From Collinsella sp. (lineage in GTDB: Bacteria > Actinomycetota > Coriobacteriia > Coriobacteriales > Coriobacteriaceae): a DNA stretch of 64,000 nt. The position numbers and the translations under genes are program-made. Under the pieces are notes generated by a model. That model had not been told where the DNA came from and made no database searches. It was given only the letters and a program-made list of their open reading frames with translations. This document shows, piece by piece, positions 42,439 to 52,014 of the stretch; within the stretch, counting starts at the first letter, position 1; each line of letters opens with the position of its first letter. The DNA lies in contig DXZN01000005.1 in the NCBI GenBank assembly GCA_019419645.1, positions 1-64,000 of the forward strand. Direction: 5' to 3'.

Positions 42439-45433
42439 ATCGCTCGACAAGCACGCGCTTGAGTCTGCCTTCGACCAGGCGCTCATACAGACGCCTTGTC
42501 TCGGGCTCGGGCACGCCTTGAACCTGCTCTCTTAGGTGGTGCATGTGGCCGCTGTACAACTCAACAACATCGCGACGTCGTCCCGCCGCACCGTAAACGC
42601 GCATGGCGCAGCGAACCATGTCCTCGCGCGCCGTCTCCTGGCGAAGCCCCGATTCCACGAGCCAAATTGCCGATTGCAGGTCATTTTCCTCGAGAGCGGC
42701 ATTCGCTCCCCTAATCATGCAGTCGATGTACTTGGATTGCATAATGTGGCGCATACGCGTAAAGAACGTGGGATTGCAACCGGTGGGAACATACAGCGGG
42801 CCCGCGTAGAGTTGCTCGACCTTAAGACATAGCTCAACCAGGTGAGGGCCTCTCGCACCCATACGGTTTCCCAAGATCTCACGGCTCAGCTGGTCAAAGA
42901 GCCTTACATCGGTCTTAACGTAGTCGCCGTTGAGCCCAATGCACTCGTTTTGGATGACCACGCACGTCTTTCCGTCTGGCGTTGGGCCCAAAGCCGAGCG
43001 CAAGCGCGATACCGTCGAATACAGATTGTTGCGCGCGGCGTTAAACTCGGCATGGGGCCACAACTCCATGGCGATTGTCTCGCGGTCGACCATGGCATCC
43101 ATACCCAGCGCAAGACGTTCGGCAAGTGTTGCCGCCTTTTTGCGACGCCACATCTTATCCGTGATGGGAAAACCGTCGCGCTCGGCGCGAAACGCGCCAA
43201 ACATGCGCATCTCAATATGACCGATGGTATCGACAGCCTCAACCTCGCCCGCCTGGAACAGGTGCTCGCTTTCACCCTCAAAGTCATCGCGTAGTGAATA
43301 CCGTGACAGCTCGCGCACCGGAAGCTTCTTGCGAATCCTAGCGGCAGGCTCGCCCAGGCAATGCATCGCAAGACGCGCAAAAAGCCGATACGATGGGTCT
43401 AAAATCCCCGAGCGATTCATAGACATCCAGGCAGCAAGATCGCTATCGCGGCCCGCAGCGGCCAGGTGCAGCGCCACGATCCAAGCTTCTGAGCCACCGA
43501 CCTGCGTCTTGCTAATATCAAGCAGCTCCGCCTCTTCGCGAACCGATACCAGCGACGTATTGCGCAGATACGCCACGCGCTCCAGCAGCAAAGCGTTTTC
43601 GCGCATGTACGTAATCGATTCGTCGGCGAGCTTGAGCACCTGGACCGCGCGGAACTTTGCGTTGACCGGCCGCCCCTCCGCCAGCGATTGCCAGCCCTCC
43701 AGCAATAGCCCAAACAGCTGAATTTGATTGTCGCGAACACGCACCGCAAAGCGGTCGAGCTCGCCAAACGCCACATCGTCGGTCACGGGCAAGCCCGCGA
43801 GCAGGCGCCGCGCCGCCAGCACCATACGCAGCCAAATGGATGGCGCCTTAAGCCCGCGGATATCGAGCGCCTCGAGTATCTGCGCCATCTTGTCATCGCG
43901 CTCGTCGGGTTTAGCAAACGAGCCGTCGAACAGCTCCACCAGCATATGGTCGGCCTGTATGAGAATCCCCGCGATGTCGAGCTCGCAATCATAGGCTTTG
44001 CGCGCCTTGAGCTTCGCGAGAACATTGCCGTCTTTCGCTCGCTCGGTTAGGTGGCGCTTGACCTCGATATGCGCGGACAGCATGTCGAGCACCTCGCAGG
44101 ATGTCTGTTCTTGCACAACAGGGTTGGCGGGAAGCCCCAGGTCATTGTCGCCGTAAAAGGCGATAGTGAGCGCCTGGGCTATTTTCCAGGTAGCGGGGTC
44201 GAGCTCGCGCGCCGCCTGATCGCCCGCACGTTCGATAATGGACGCCATATACCTTGCGAGCTTTGTATTGCACACGCTGACAGCCGCCAGATACACGCCG
44301 AGCGCCTCGGCGGGTGCCGGCTCTTTCTCCTGCTTTTCCGCATTGACCATCGCCGTCGTCGCGCGGCAAATGTCCCCTCCGTGCCCGGTCAGGGCAAGAT
44401 CGGCCCCATACTGCCCGGCAAGTTCCAACACCACATGGCGGTCCAAGAACGCGTCGGCCAGGTCCATAGCCAAATCGCATCGGCCCGCCTTAATCAAAAT
44501 GCGAGCAGCCCGCGATACAAGTTCGGGACGGATCTCGGCAACGAGCTTTCGCAGCCTCAGGCGCGCGTTGTCCTTAGCGCCCAAACACCTAAAGGTGCGA
44601 TCAGACGGATCCACGCCAAAAAACGGATAATCGCGCACAAAGATGGACTGGTCGATCATCGAAAGCCTTACACCGCACGCCTCCAGCTCCGCAATGCGGC
44701 CCTCGCCCATCAGCACCATCAAGCAGGCAACGGTAAACAACAGGTTGTTCTCGAGCGATGCGAGATCTGCCAGCGCCGCACCGTACACGTTGACGATTTC
44801 GTTCTCGAGCAACCCGGAAACATCGCCCTGTCCATACATTCCCGTCTGCAGGGCAGATACCAGCTCTGGCACACCCTGCGTGAGCCGATAAAAATCGAGC
44901 GATGTACTGATCGAAAACGCCGTAGCCCATGACGAATACTCATAGGCGTGCACCTTGAGCATCTGCGCATTGACTTTTACAGAATCGCCCAGCCCGTGGA
45001 TAAGCAATCGGTTGGAGGGGCGGCAAGTAATAAAGACCCCCGTCCCCGTAGCACGTAAGCTGCGGATTCGATCGATGAGGTCCTCTGTTTCGCGCTGCTC
45101 GAGATTGGGCACGTTGTCGATTGCCACGAGCGAATGCGGTTTGTCCTTAAGCTCATCGGCGACAACCTCGAGCTGCATAAAGAGCTCGCGTCCAATCGCG
45201 CGGTCGGCCTCGATTATCCGAACCGGCCCTCGCGTGGGATCCGATTTAACTTCCTGCACGTATTGCAGCAATACCGACGTCTTACCAAACCCGTCGGGCG
45301 CGTAAAGCAGAACGATTCCTGCCTTGCGCCCTTTAACGATGAGCTCGTTCATCAAGCGATCGCGCCGCACCATATAGCCGCCGCCCGTCGGCATCAACTC
45401 GAGGTCGTCCGTATTGCCCAGATCGTTTACCAT
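42437..45433 (-). CDS. Large STAND-ATPase / BTAD transcriptional regulator (MalT/SARP-like)
   Basis: 998 aa. N-terminal NTPase of MalT type: APDGFGKTS at 45-53, Walker B HSLVAIDNVPN, sensor FITCRPSNR. The middle is an all-helical TPR-like array (~330-720). Residues ~755-990 hold a winged helix (IEMRMFGAFRAERDG, WRRKKAATLAERLAL, WPHAEFNAARNNLYSTVSRL) followed by a bacterial transcriptional activation domain. This order (NTPase first, DNA-binding domain C-terminal) suits ligand-triggered activators. Target genes not evident. Confidence 0.85.
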   Translation of the reverse strand: MVNDLGNTDDLELMPTGGGYMVRRDRLMNELIVKGRKAGIVLLYAPDGFGKTSVLLQYVQEVKSDPTRGPVRIIEADRAIGRELFMQLEVVADELKDKPHSLVAIDNVPNLEQRETEDLIDRIRSLRATGTGVFITCRPSNRLLIHGLGDSVKVNAQMLKVHAYEYSSWATAFSISTSLDFYRLTQGVPELVSALQTGMYGQGDVSGLLENEIVNVYGAALADLASLENNLLFTVACLMVLMGEGRIAELEACGVRLSMIDQSIFVRDYPFFGVDPSDRTFRCLGAKDNARLRLRKLVAEIRPELVSRAARILIKAGRCDLAMDLADAFLDRHVVLELAGQYGADLALTGHGGDICRATTAMVNAEKQEKEPAPAEALGVYLAAVSVCNTKLARYMASIIERAGDQAARELDPATWKIAQALTIAFYGDNDLGLPANPVVQEQTSCEVLDMLSAHIEVKRHLTERAKDGNVLAKLKARKAYDCELDIAGILIQADHMLVELFDGSFAKPDERDDKMAQILEALDIRGLKAPSIWLRMVLAARRLLAGLPVTDDVAFGELDRFAVRVRDNQIQLFGLLLEGWQSLAEGRPVNAKFRAVQVLKLADESITYMRENALLLERVAYLRNTSLVSVREEAELLDISKTQVGGSEAWIVALHLAAAGRDSDLAAWMSMNRSGILDPSYRLFARLAMHCLGEPAARIRKKLPVRELSRYSLRDDFEGESEHLFQAGEVEAVDTIGHIEMRMFGAFRAERDGFPITDKMWRRKKAATLAERLALGMDAMVDRETIAMELWPHAEFNAARNNLYSTVSRLRSALGPTPDGKTCVVIQNECIGLNGDYVKTDVRLFDQLSREILGNRMGARGPHLVELCLKVEQLYAGPLYVPTGCNPTFFTRMRHIMQSKYIDCMIRGANAALEENDLQSAIWLVESGLRQETAREDMVRCAMRVYGAAGRRRDVVELYSGHMHHLREQVQGVPEPETRRLYERLVEGRLKRVLVER

Positions 45434-45823
45434 GCCTGCTCCTCAACTCGACCATATGGACACCGTAGCTGCAGGACCATATGAGCCACCCCGTGAATAG
45501 CGCGACTTAGAGTTTTTGGTTGTCTGCCGGTACGTGTTTGGCAAGTTTTTGTACAGCGAGGCCCGATGGTAATTTATCCCCCGACCAATAGGTCTTTGCG
45601 CAGGTCAATGCGCTTGCCAGCATGTCCTATCCAATTTGCAGTGTAGCGCAGCCGTCTGTTTTTATTTGAGTTGCGCAACTCGCCTATTCCTCGCTACCGC
45701 TTGCGACTCTATAGTGGCAAATGTGCATAGAATCTGGTACGGAATGAATCTCATGATTTAGAGCCCACTCGCCAAGCATGTGGCAAGGTTTCCGTCATGC
45801 ACACATTACGGCCCGCATCCACT
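45434..45823. other. 390-bp intergenic region
   Basis: No gene found. Contains the promoter and leader of the large regulator and a perfect 14-bp palindrome GAGTTGCGCAACTC (45668-45681), a candidate regulator site. The remainder is unremarkable. Confidence 0.5.
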
Positions 45824-45853
45824 AAAAAGGCCCCCGCAAAGCGAGGGCCTTTT
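45824..45853. terminator. Bidirectional terminator downstream of nagB
   Basis: AAAAAGGCCCCCGC-AAA-GCGAGGGCCTTTT, with A and T tracts on both sides. It ends the minus-strand nagB transcript 30 bp after its stop. Confidence 0.88.
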
Positions 45854-45882
45854 GGAAAGCTATGTAAGATCGCTTGGTCGCG

Positions 45883-46611
45883 TTACTCGCAGAGCGAAAG
45901 AGCGGCCTCGTCAGCAACGACGACGCAATTGGTGTGGAGCTGCAGGATCGAAGCGGGGCACTCGGGCGTAACCGGGCCATAGCACATATCGTGCACAGCC
46001 TGAGCCTTGGCCTCACCGTTGGCGACAACCAGGATCATGCGGGCATACATGATGGTCTGGGTGCCCATGGTGTAAGCCTGACGGGGCACATCATCGATGC
46101 TGTCGAACAGGCGGCTGTTGGCCTGAATGGTGCTCTCGGTCAGATCGACGCAGTGCGTACCCTTGGAGAAGTGGTCATCGGGCTCGTTGAAGCCAATATG
46201 ACCGTTATTACCAATGCCGAGCAGCTGCAGATCCGGGTAACCGGCGGCAGCGACGATCTTGTCGTACTCGGAGCAGGCAGCAGCGGCATCGGGGTTGGAG
46301 CCATCGGGCACGTGCGTGTTGTTCAGATCAATATTGATGTGATCGAAGAAGTTCTCGCGCATAAAGTAGTGATAGCTCTGGGGATCGTCGTGCGAAAGAC
46401 CACGATACTCGTCCAGGTTATAGGTGCTGACCTCGGCGAAGTCGACGTCGCCCTTCTCGTACCAAGCGGCGAGCTGCTTGTAGGCGCCAATCGGGGTGGA
46501 GCCGGTGGCAAGACCCAGTACGCAATCGGGCTTGAGGATAACCTGGGCCGAGATGATATTGGCGGCCTTGCGGCTCATATCCTCGTAGTCTTTAGCTTTA
46601 ATGATTTTCAT
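45883..46611 (-). CDS. nagB: Glucosamine-6-phosphate deaminase
   Basis: 242 aa from 46611 (AAAGGA upstream; a longer frame upstream lacks a site). It converts glucosamine-6-phosphate to fructose-6-phosphate and ammonia. LGLATGSTPIGAY binds phosphate; Asp67 in YNLDEYRGL and His137 in GIGNNGHIGFNEP are catalytic. The Asn before GH (Asp in the E. coli enzyme) is, as I recall, usual in the short Gram-positive type. Downstream in direction of a PTS EIIA gene, forming an amino-sugar entry cluster with glmM. Confidence 0.95.
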   Translation of the reverse strand: MKIIKAKDYEDMSRKAANIISAQVILKPDCVLGLATGSTPIGAYKQLAAWYEKGDVDFAEVSTYNLDEYRGLSHDDPQSYHYFMRENFFDHINIDLNNTHVPDGSNPDAAAACSEYDKIVAAAGYPDLQLLGIGNNGHIGFNEPDDHFSKGTHCVDLTESTIQANSRLFDSIDDVPRQAYTMGTQTIMYARMILVVANGEAKAQAVHDMCYGPVTPECPASILQLHTNCVVVADEAALSLCE

Positions 46612-46809
46612 TACGCGTCCTTTCTCGTACAAGAGAGGCAAGGCTCCCCTTACAAGCACTTGCCCGCGGCCCGCGTCGGCCGCAACCAACGTGTGCGGCC
46701 ACCAGGGCGAGGTCGCGTAATGTATGTGTCTCGTGTCTAGCCGCGTCGAGGCCCCTGCCCGTCCACGGTGACCCAAAGCTGTTTAGCCTCGGACGTTTCC
46801 CATCTTGCC

Positions 46810-46843
46810 ACGGAGGGCGTCCTCTTTCAAGGGCGCCCTCCGT
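46810..46843 (-). terminator. Hairpin between PTS EIIA and nagB
   Basis: Arms ACGGAGGGCG / CGCCCTCCGT, perfect, with a 14-nt loop, 40 bp after the EIIA stop. No good U-run, so partial read-through into nagB is possible. Confidence 0.6.
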
Positions 46844-46883
46844 AAACGTGTTTGAATTGTAGGCTAAAGGCCAAAAGCACCAA

Positions 46884-47381
46884 CTAGCGCTCGCGAGCGA
46901 CGATAAGCTGGTCCATCTCCTCGACATGCTCGCCAACGGAGCCCTTGATGCTCGAGAACTCAACGGAGTTGCACACCAAGATGGGAACCGTCACATCGTA
47001 GCCCTCGGCAGCAATTGCCTCGCGATCGAACTCGATAAGTACATCGCCCTTATGGACAATATCGCCCACCTGCGCATGTACAGTAAAATGCTTGCCCTCG
47101 AGCTGAACAGTGTCCAAACCAACGTGAATAAGCACGTCCAAGCCATCGACCGTGTTAAGCGCAACGGCATGACCCGTGGGAAAAATCGCCTCGACCTTAG
47201 CATCCGTCGGCGCAATCACACGTGTGCCCGTGGGCTGAATCGCCACGCCCTGACCCAAAAGGCCAGTGGCAAACGTCTGGTCGTTTACCTCGGAAAGCGG
47301 AATGACATCGCCCGAGATGGGAGCATCCAGCGTAAGGACTCGACCACGCATACCAAAAGACCTTAGGACTTTAGTGAACAT
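46884..47381 (-). CDS. PTS glucose-type EIIA protein
   Basis: 165 aa single-domain EIIA(Glc). Phosphorylated His86 in DVLIHVGLDTVQL, with His71 in TGHAVAL nearby. It takes phosphate from HPr and passes it to an EIIBC permease for glucose or N-acetylglucosamine, which is not in this window. Position directly upstream of nagB suggests N-acetylglucosamine or glucosamine uptake. Confidence 0.9.
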   Translation of the reverse strand: MFTKVLRSFGMRGRVLTLDAPISGDVIPLSEVNDQTFATGLLGQGVAIQPTGTRVIAPTDAKVEAIFPTGHAVALNTVDGLDVLIHVGLDTVQLEGKHFTVHAQVGDIVHKGDVLIEFDREAIAAEGYDVTVPILVCNSVEFSSIKGSVGEHVEEMDQLIVARER

Positions 47382-47452
47382 GCTCCCCCTCGGACATACC
47401 GATCAATCAAAATAACCTTAACAGTTTACCACTTGGCACCCGTTTTTGACCA

Positions 47453-48790
47453 TTAGGGAAGTTCGCGCTTGACAACCTCGACGATGTCGTCGACAACGCG
47501 CTGGGTCAGCTCGTGCGTCTCGGCCTCGGCCATCACGCGGACCAGCGGCTCAGTACCGCTCGGGCGCACCAGAATGCGGCCGCGGCCGTCAAGCTCCTTC
47601 TCGGCAGCAGCGACGGCATCCCAGATGGGCTGGCAATCGTCCAGACCAGCCTTGTTGTCGGAATGCACGTTAACGAGTACCTGCGGGTACTTCTTCATGA
47701 TGCCGGCAAGATCGGTGAGGGTACGACCGGTGCGCTTGAGCACGGCCAGCAGCTGCAGAGCCGTCACCAGGCCGTCACCGGTGGTGTTGTGCTCTAGGAA
47801 GATGATGTGGCCGGACTGTTCGCCGCCGATGACGGCGCCGTCCGCGAGCATGCGCTCAAGAACATAACGGTCGCCCACAGCGGTCTGAACCATTTCGAAG
47901 CCCTGCTCCTTCATAGCGATGGAGAAACCCAGGTTGCACATGACGGTCGAGACGATCTCGGAGTTGGCGAGCTTGCCACGAGCGGCGAGGTCAGAACCGC
48001 AGATAGCCAGGATGTAGTCACCGTCGATCTCGTTGCCCTCGCTGTCCACGAACAGTACGCGGTCGGCGTCGCCGTCGTGGGCCAGGCCGATATCGGCGTG
48101 GGTGCGCAGCACGAGCTCGCGCAGGGGCTCAAGGTGCGTAGAGCCACACTCAACGTTAATGTCGGTGCCGCAATAATCGGTGTTGATGGCATGGACCGTG
48201 GCACCCAGGCGCTGCAGCGCGGCGGGCGTGGTCTGGCAGGAAGCACCGTGACCGCAGTCGACGGCAACGACCAGGCCATCGAGCCTCAGGCCATCAAGCG
48301 TATCGATGGCGTGGTCGACGTATGCCTTGCGGGCATCCTTCATCTTGATGATGTGGCCCACGCCGGCACCGGTCGGCAGCGTGTCGGCAGCCATGGCTTC
48401 CTCGGACATGACCCAGGCGCTGATCTCTTCCTCGACAGCATCGGGAAGCTTCATGCCCTTGCGGCTAAAGAACTTGATGCCGTTGAACTCCGGCGGATTA
48501 TGCGAAGCAGAGATGACGATGCCGCCGTCGAGCTCGTTTTGAACGGTGAGCAGCGCCACGGCAGGCGTGGGGATGACGCCGCAGCAGTGCGGACGGCCGC
48601 CCTCGGCCATGATGCCGGCAGTCAGAGCGCTCTCGAGCATGGTGCCCGAAAGACGCGTGTCGCGGCCGATGCAGATGTCCGGACCAAGAAACTTGGTCGC
48701 CGCGCGACCCAGGCGAAACGCGAGGTCGCACGAGAGGTCGGCGTTGGCGACGCCACGGACGCCGTCGGTACCGAAGATGTTCTGGGGCAT
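47453..48790 (-). CDS. glmM: Phosphoglucosamine mutase
   Basis: 445 aa. It interconverts glucosamine-6- and 1-phosphate for UDP-GlcNAc. IFGTDGVRGVAN opens the protein; the phospho-serine is Ser96 in ISASHNPPEFNG; the Mg site DGDADR lies in LAHDGDADRVLF; the sugar loop is GGEQSGH; and RPSGTEPLVRVM is the phosphate-binding end. It lies between the ribosomal S9/L13 operon and EIIA in one direction, tying wall-precursor synthesis to amino-sugar catabolism. Confidence 0.95.
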   Translation of the reverse strand: MPQNIFGTDGVRGVANADLSCDLAFRLGRAATKFLGPDICIGRDTRLSGTMLESALTAGIMAEGGRPHCCGVIPTPAVALLTVQNELDGGIVISASHNPPEFNGIKFFSRKGMKLPDAVEEEISAWVMSEEAMAADTLPTGAGVGHIIKMKDARKAYVDHAIDTLDGLRLDGLVVAVDCGHGASCQTTPAALQRLGATVHAINTDYCGTDINVECGSTHLEPLRELVLRTHADIGLAHDGDADRVLFVDSEGNEIDGDYILAICGSDLAARGKLANSEIVSTVMCNLGFSIAMKEQGFEMVQTAVGDRYVLERMLADGAVIGGEQSGHIIFLEHNTTGDGLVTALQLLAVLKRTGRTLTDLAGIMKKYPQVLVNVHSDNKAGLDDCQPIWDAVAAAEKELDGRGRILVRPSGTEPLVRVMAEAETHELTQRVVDDIVEVVKRELP

Positions 48791-48847
48791 AGGATCGCTC
48801 CTTCCCTAGCAGGCGATATGCAACCGCCCACCCTAGTCGAAAAAGAA

Positions 48848-48883
48848 AAGCGGGACCCGCCGAGGAATCGGCAGGCCCCGCTT
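48848..48883 (-). terminator. Rho-independent terminator after rpsI
   Basis: AAGCGGG / CCCGCTT outer stem with an inner GCCGA/TCGGC stem. On the minus strand TTTTCTTTTTC follows. Confidence 0.82.
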
Positions 48884-48913
48884 GTACATTGTATCTCGAA
48901 AGGAGATAAAACC

Positions 48914-49309
<396 letters not shown>

Positions 49310-49311
49310 CT

Positions 49312-49755
49312 TTAAGCCTCCAGCTCAATCTTCGTGGGGTTCTGGGCAGCATGCGGATGCTCGGCACCAGCGTAGACCTTAAGCTTGGTCATCTGGGCAC
49401 GGCCGAGGGTGGTCTTGGGCAGCATACCGCGAACGGCGCGCTCGATGACCTTCTCCGGGTGCTTCTCCATAGCCTGGCGGAAGCTCTCAGCCTTGAGGCC
49501 GCCGTTGTAGCCGCTGTGGCGATAATAGGTCTTCGTGTCGGCCTTGTTACCGGTAAGCTGGACCTTATCGGCGTTGATGACGACAACGAAGTCGCCGCAG
49601 TCGCTGTTGGGCGTGAACTGGGGCTTGTTCTTACCGCGCAGGATCATTGCGATCTGGGTGGCAAGACGGCCCAGGACAGCACCATCGGCGTCGACGAGAA
49701 CCCAGTTGCGCTGGACCTCGCCCTGCTTGGCGTAGTGAGTCGATTTCGAAATCAC
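49312..49755 (-). CDS. rplM: 50S ribosomal protein L13
   Basis: 147 aa. [40 protein letters not shown], and [22 protein letters not shown] are full-length family landmarks. It leads the rplM-rpsI operon. Confidence 0.97.
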   Translation of the reverse strand: MISKSTHYAKQGEVQRNWVLVDADGAVLGRLATQIAMILRGKNKPQFTPNSDCGDFVVVINADKVQLTGNKADTKTYYRHSGYNGGLKAESFRQAMEKHPEKVIERAVRGMLPKTTLGRAQMTKLKVYAGAEHPHAAQNPTKIELEA

Positions 49756-49947
49756 TTAGACTCCTCCATGTACAGTACGTGTTGTTACAGAGATTCACGG
49801 GGCTCTGCAAGTAACCCGTCCATATTACCCCGCTCGTCGCCCGAGTCAACAGGTATTTTGGCTCCGACCAGAGTTTCTGCACATGTCATCCACGAGCCGT
49901 GATTTTCCAGCTCTTTAGCTGTTTTCATTTTTGAGGGTTCGCCGTCT

Positions 49948-50826
49948 CTAGCGCTCAACGAACTCTTGGATTTCCGCGAGCAGGCGCTTTGCCTCCTGGC
50001 GGCCCTGAATATACAGGTCCAAAAGCTTTGCCGAATCGTGCTCGACATGACCGACCTCGACCGGCTTTTGCGGAGCGACGACCAACGCACGGCCCTCGCG
50101 CTCATACTTCCACAGGTGCATGCGCTGGATGTTGTAACGGTCATGGCGCGTCTCGATAGCCTCGAGCAGATAGGGGTAGTCGGCATAACGCGCACGCGCG
50201 GCCGGCAAAAACTCGTAGGGCTTTTTCTCATACGAACGGTCCTGCGTGACAATGACAACCGCGCGATCGAAGCCCGCCTCCTCCAGCACGTGCTCGATGG
50301 GGACCGAATCGGCAACGCCACCGTCGACGTATTTGTGCCCGTCGATCTCGACCGGAGGCGTCACCAGCGGCAACGAAGTCGAGGCGCGCACGGCGTCGAG
50401 ATCGAGCACAGCGCTTTTGACCGGCAGGTACGCGGCGGTTCCAAACAGCATGTCCGTTGCAACGGCGTACATCTCGATGGGGCTGGCGTCGAACGTCTCG
50501 TTGTCAAAGGGATCCAGGCGGTCCTGGACATCGTTGAAGATAAAGTCGTAACCCACAATAGAGCCCGTGGACGCAAACGACGCGGCGCCCATGAAGCGGT
50601 TGTCGTTGCAGAAAGCCAGGTTGATGCGGTTGGCACGGCCGATCTGGTGCGACTTGTAGTTCACGCCGTTGAGGGCGCCGGCCGATACACCGTAGACAGC
50701 CGGAATCTCGACGCCAGCCTCCATGAGAACGTCGAGCACGCCCGCGGTAAACTGCCCGCGAAAACTACCGCCCTCCAAAACGAGCGCGACCTTTCCGGCG
50801 TTCTTTGCCTTATCTTCTGCAGTCAT
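49948..50826 (-). CDS. Patatin-like phospholipase family protein
   Basis: 292 aa. Oxyanion loop VLEGGSFRGQFTAGVLDVL (17-35), nucleophile Ser48 in YGVSAGALNG, and the partner Asp in YVDGGVADSVP. No signal peptide, so cytosolic. The C-terminal ~100 residues (MHLWKYEREGRALVVAPQ) are shared by the YjjU/RssA-type branch. Lipid acyl hydrolase activity is expected. It is monocistronic. Confidence 0.9.
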   Translation of the reverse strand: MTAEDKAKNAGKVALVLEGGSFRGQFTAGVLDVLMEAGVEIPAVYGVSAGALNGVNYKSHQIGRANRINLAFCNDNRFMGAASFASTGSIVGYDFIFNDVQDRLDPFDNETFDASPIEMYAVATDMLFGTAAYLPVKSAVLDLDAVRASTSLPLVTPPVEIDGHKYVDGGVADSVPIEHVLEEAGFDRAVVIVTQDRSYEKKPYEFLPAARARYADYPYLLEAIETRHDRYNIQRMHLWKYEREGRALVVAPQKPVEVGHVEHDSAKLLDLYIQGRQEAKRLLAEIQEFVER

Positions 50827-50913
50827 ATCGACCTCCTGCGATTGCGTTTTGGCCTTCTTCTACCCAGTTTTGGGATGGAGGGCGCGCAGGTTTTTCGAGG
50901 CGGCAGGTGAAGC

Positions 50914-51161
50914 GGAAAGCGCGTCCCAGTTTGAGGCGGGATTCCGGGATGCGCTTTCCGCTTGGACCGTCATTGGGAAAGCGCGACCCGTTCTGAGCGC
51001 GGATTCCAGGATGAACTATCCGCTTGAGGCGTCTTCCGGAAAATGAATCCCATTCCGAACGTCGATTCCGGGATGCAGTTTCCGCTTGAAACGTCATCCG
51101 GAAACCGCATCCCAGTCTGAGCCGGAATTCTGGGATGGATTTTCCGCCTGGGGCGACGTTG
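50914..51161. repeat. Four tandem 62-bp hairpin repeats
   Basis: Units begin at 50914, 50976, 51038 and 51100, exactly 62 bp apart. Each is GGAAA-N4-RWCCC, ~18 bp with TGAG/CGAA and GGATTC, then RGGATG-N4-WTCC, followed by GCTTG...CGTC. Within each unit GGAAAxxxxATCCC and GGGATxxxxTTTCC are inverted repeats, so each unit can fold alone. The middle of the stems varies between units while pairing is partly kept. No open frame is plausible. It lies between the patatin gene and the ssrA-associated element. Confidence 0.85.
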
Positions 51162-51221
51162 ATGCGGGGCATGGCAGGCTGCAGTCCGATCGGCATCGCA
51201 TCTGCATAGGGTTGAAGCTTT

Positions 51222-51353
51222 GCGCGGAGAATCCGCGTATTTGCTTCGCAAATACGCACCGGCTTCGGCCGCCTGCCGGCGTCCTCGCCCGCTCGCTACA
51301 AACGCTTCGCGTTTGCTTAACGCTCGCGCCCTGCATAGAGTTCGATTCTCCGC
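51222..51353. repeat. T-arm-derived repeat element downstream of ssrA
   Basis: Read on the minus strand after ssrA: an exact 16-bp antisense copy of the tmRNA T-arm (51338-51353), a GC-rich block with two hairpins (GCAAACGC-GAA-GCGTTTG and GCGTATTTGC-GAA-GCAAATACGC), then a 12-bp sense copy of the T-arm 3' half (51222-51233). The end copies are inverted to each other (GCGGAGAATC / GATTCTCCGC). Same architecture as the tRNA-Glu element. Confidence 0.78.
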
Positions 51354-51368
51354 GGTATCTACAAGTAA

Positions 51369-51402
51369 TAAAAAGGCAGGTAGAGACACTTCTCTACCTG
51401 CC
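51369..51402 (-). terminator. Rho-independent terminator of ssrA
   Basis: 11-bp perfect arms GGCAGGTAGAG / CTCTACCTGCC, loop of 6; on the minus strand TTTTTATTAC follows. Confidence 0.9.
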
Positions 51403-51411
51403 TGTTACATA

Positions 51412-51775
51412 TGGTGGAGGCGCGGAGAATCGAACTCCGGTCCACGAAAGCCCCCTGATTGGCATCTCCAAGCTCAGTCGCTGGTTTAGTCTCGGACGCT
51501 TTGCGCGCAGCGACACGCTCGCGGCGTCCTAACCGGTTCGGTCTTAGCCCGCGCCATACCGATTACGTGCGCAGGAGCATTCCCCTAACATGACGTCGCG
51601 CCGGTGTCGGGGAAATCACCGGGTTGACGCGCCGCTATAAATTAAGCAGCGAGAGCCATAGGCTCAAAAGAAGAGTTGTTGTCAATTCAATTTGACGGTA
51701 CCCCTGTTTAACGAGGCGAGGAGACCTCGGCTTGCTTCCTCTCTCAGAGCTATCGTGTCGAAACCAGTCGCCCCC
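51412..51775 (-). ncRNA. ssrA: Transfer-messenger RNA
   Basis: 364 nt. The tRNA-like ends GGGGGCG (5') and CGCCTCC-ACCA (3') pair. GACTGGTTTCGAC opens the molecule, and the T-arm is GGAGTTCGATTCTCC. The tag frame (51683 down to 51642) reads DNNSSFEPMALAA-stop, ending in the ALAA degron recognised by ClpXP; the exact resume codon may be one earlier. It rescues stalled ribosomes. Confidence 0.95.
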
Positions 51776-52014
51776 GAATGTTGGGAAAGTCTGGATGGTA
51801 TCGGGCCTGCAAACACCCGATAACCGTCGACTTTTCAAGGAACATACGGGGCGAGCCCCGCTTGTGGAGTGTTATCTTACCACGTTCTGAAAGCGGACAG
51901 CTGTTCTATGCACGAGCTGTGAAGACCCCAATGTGCGCCGCACTTCGCACTTTTGCTACCGATCGCGTCACGTATATTTTCGCCAAGCAAAATTGACCCG
52001 TCGAAAGGACCGTT

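Noticed and set aside
45668..45681. GAGTTGCGCAACTC as a phage attachment or dif-like site
   Set aside because: A 14-bp palindrome alone lacks the two-arm XerCD layout; only a generic regulator site is plausible.
50914..51161. Possible CRISPR array
   Set aside because: The 62-bp units are contiguous and each is a diverged copy of the whole unit, so there are no unique spacers and no cas genes in the window.
50810..51259. Open frames on both strands across the tandem 62-bp repeats
   Set aside because: They arise from the repeat unit's composition, have no ribosome site and change character with each unit; the region is better explained as non-coding repeats.
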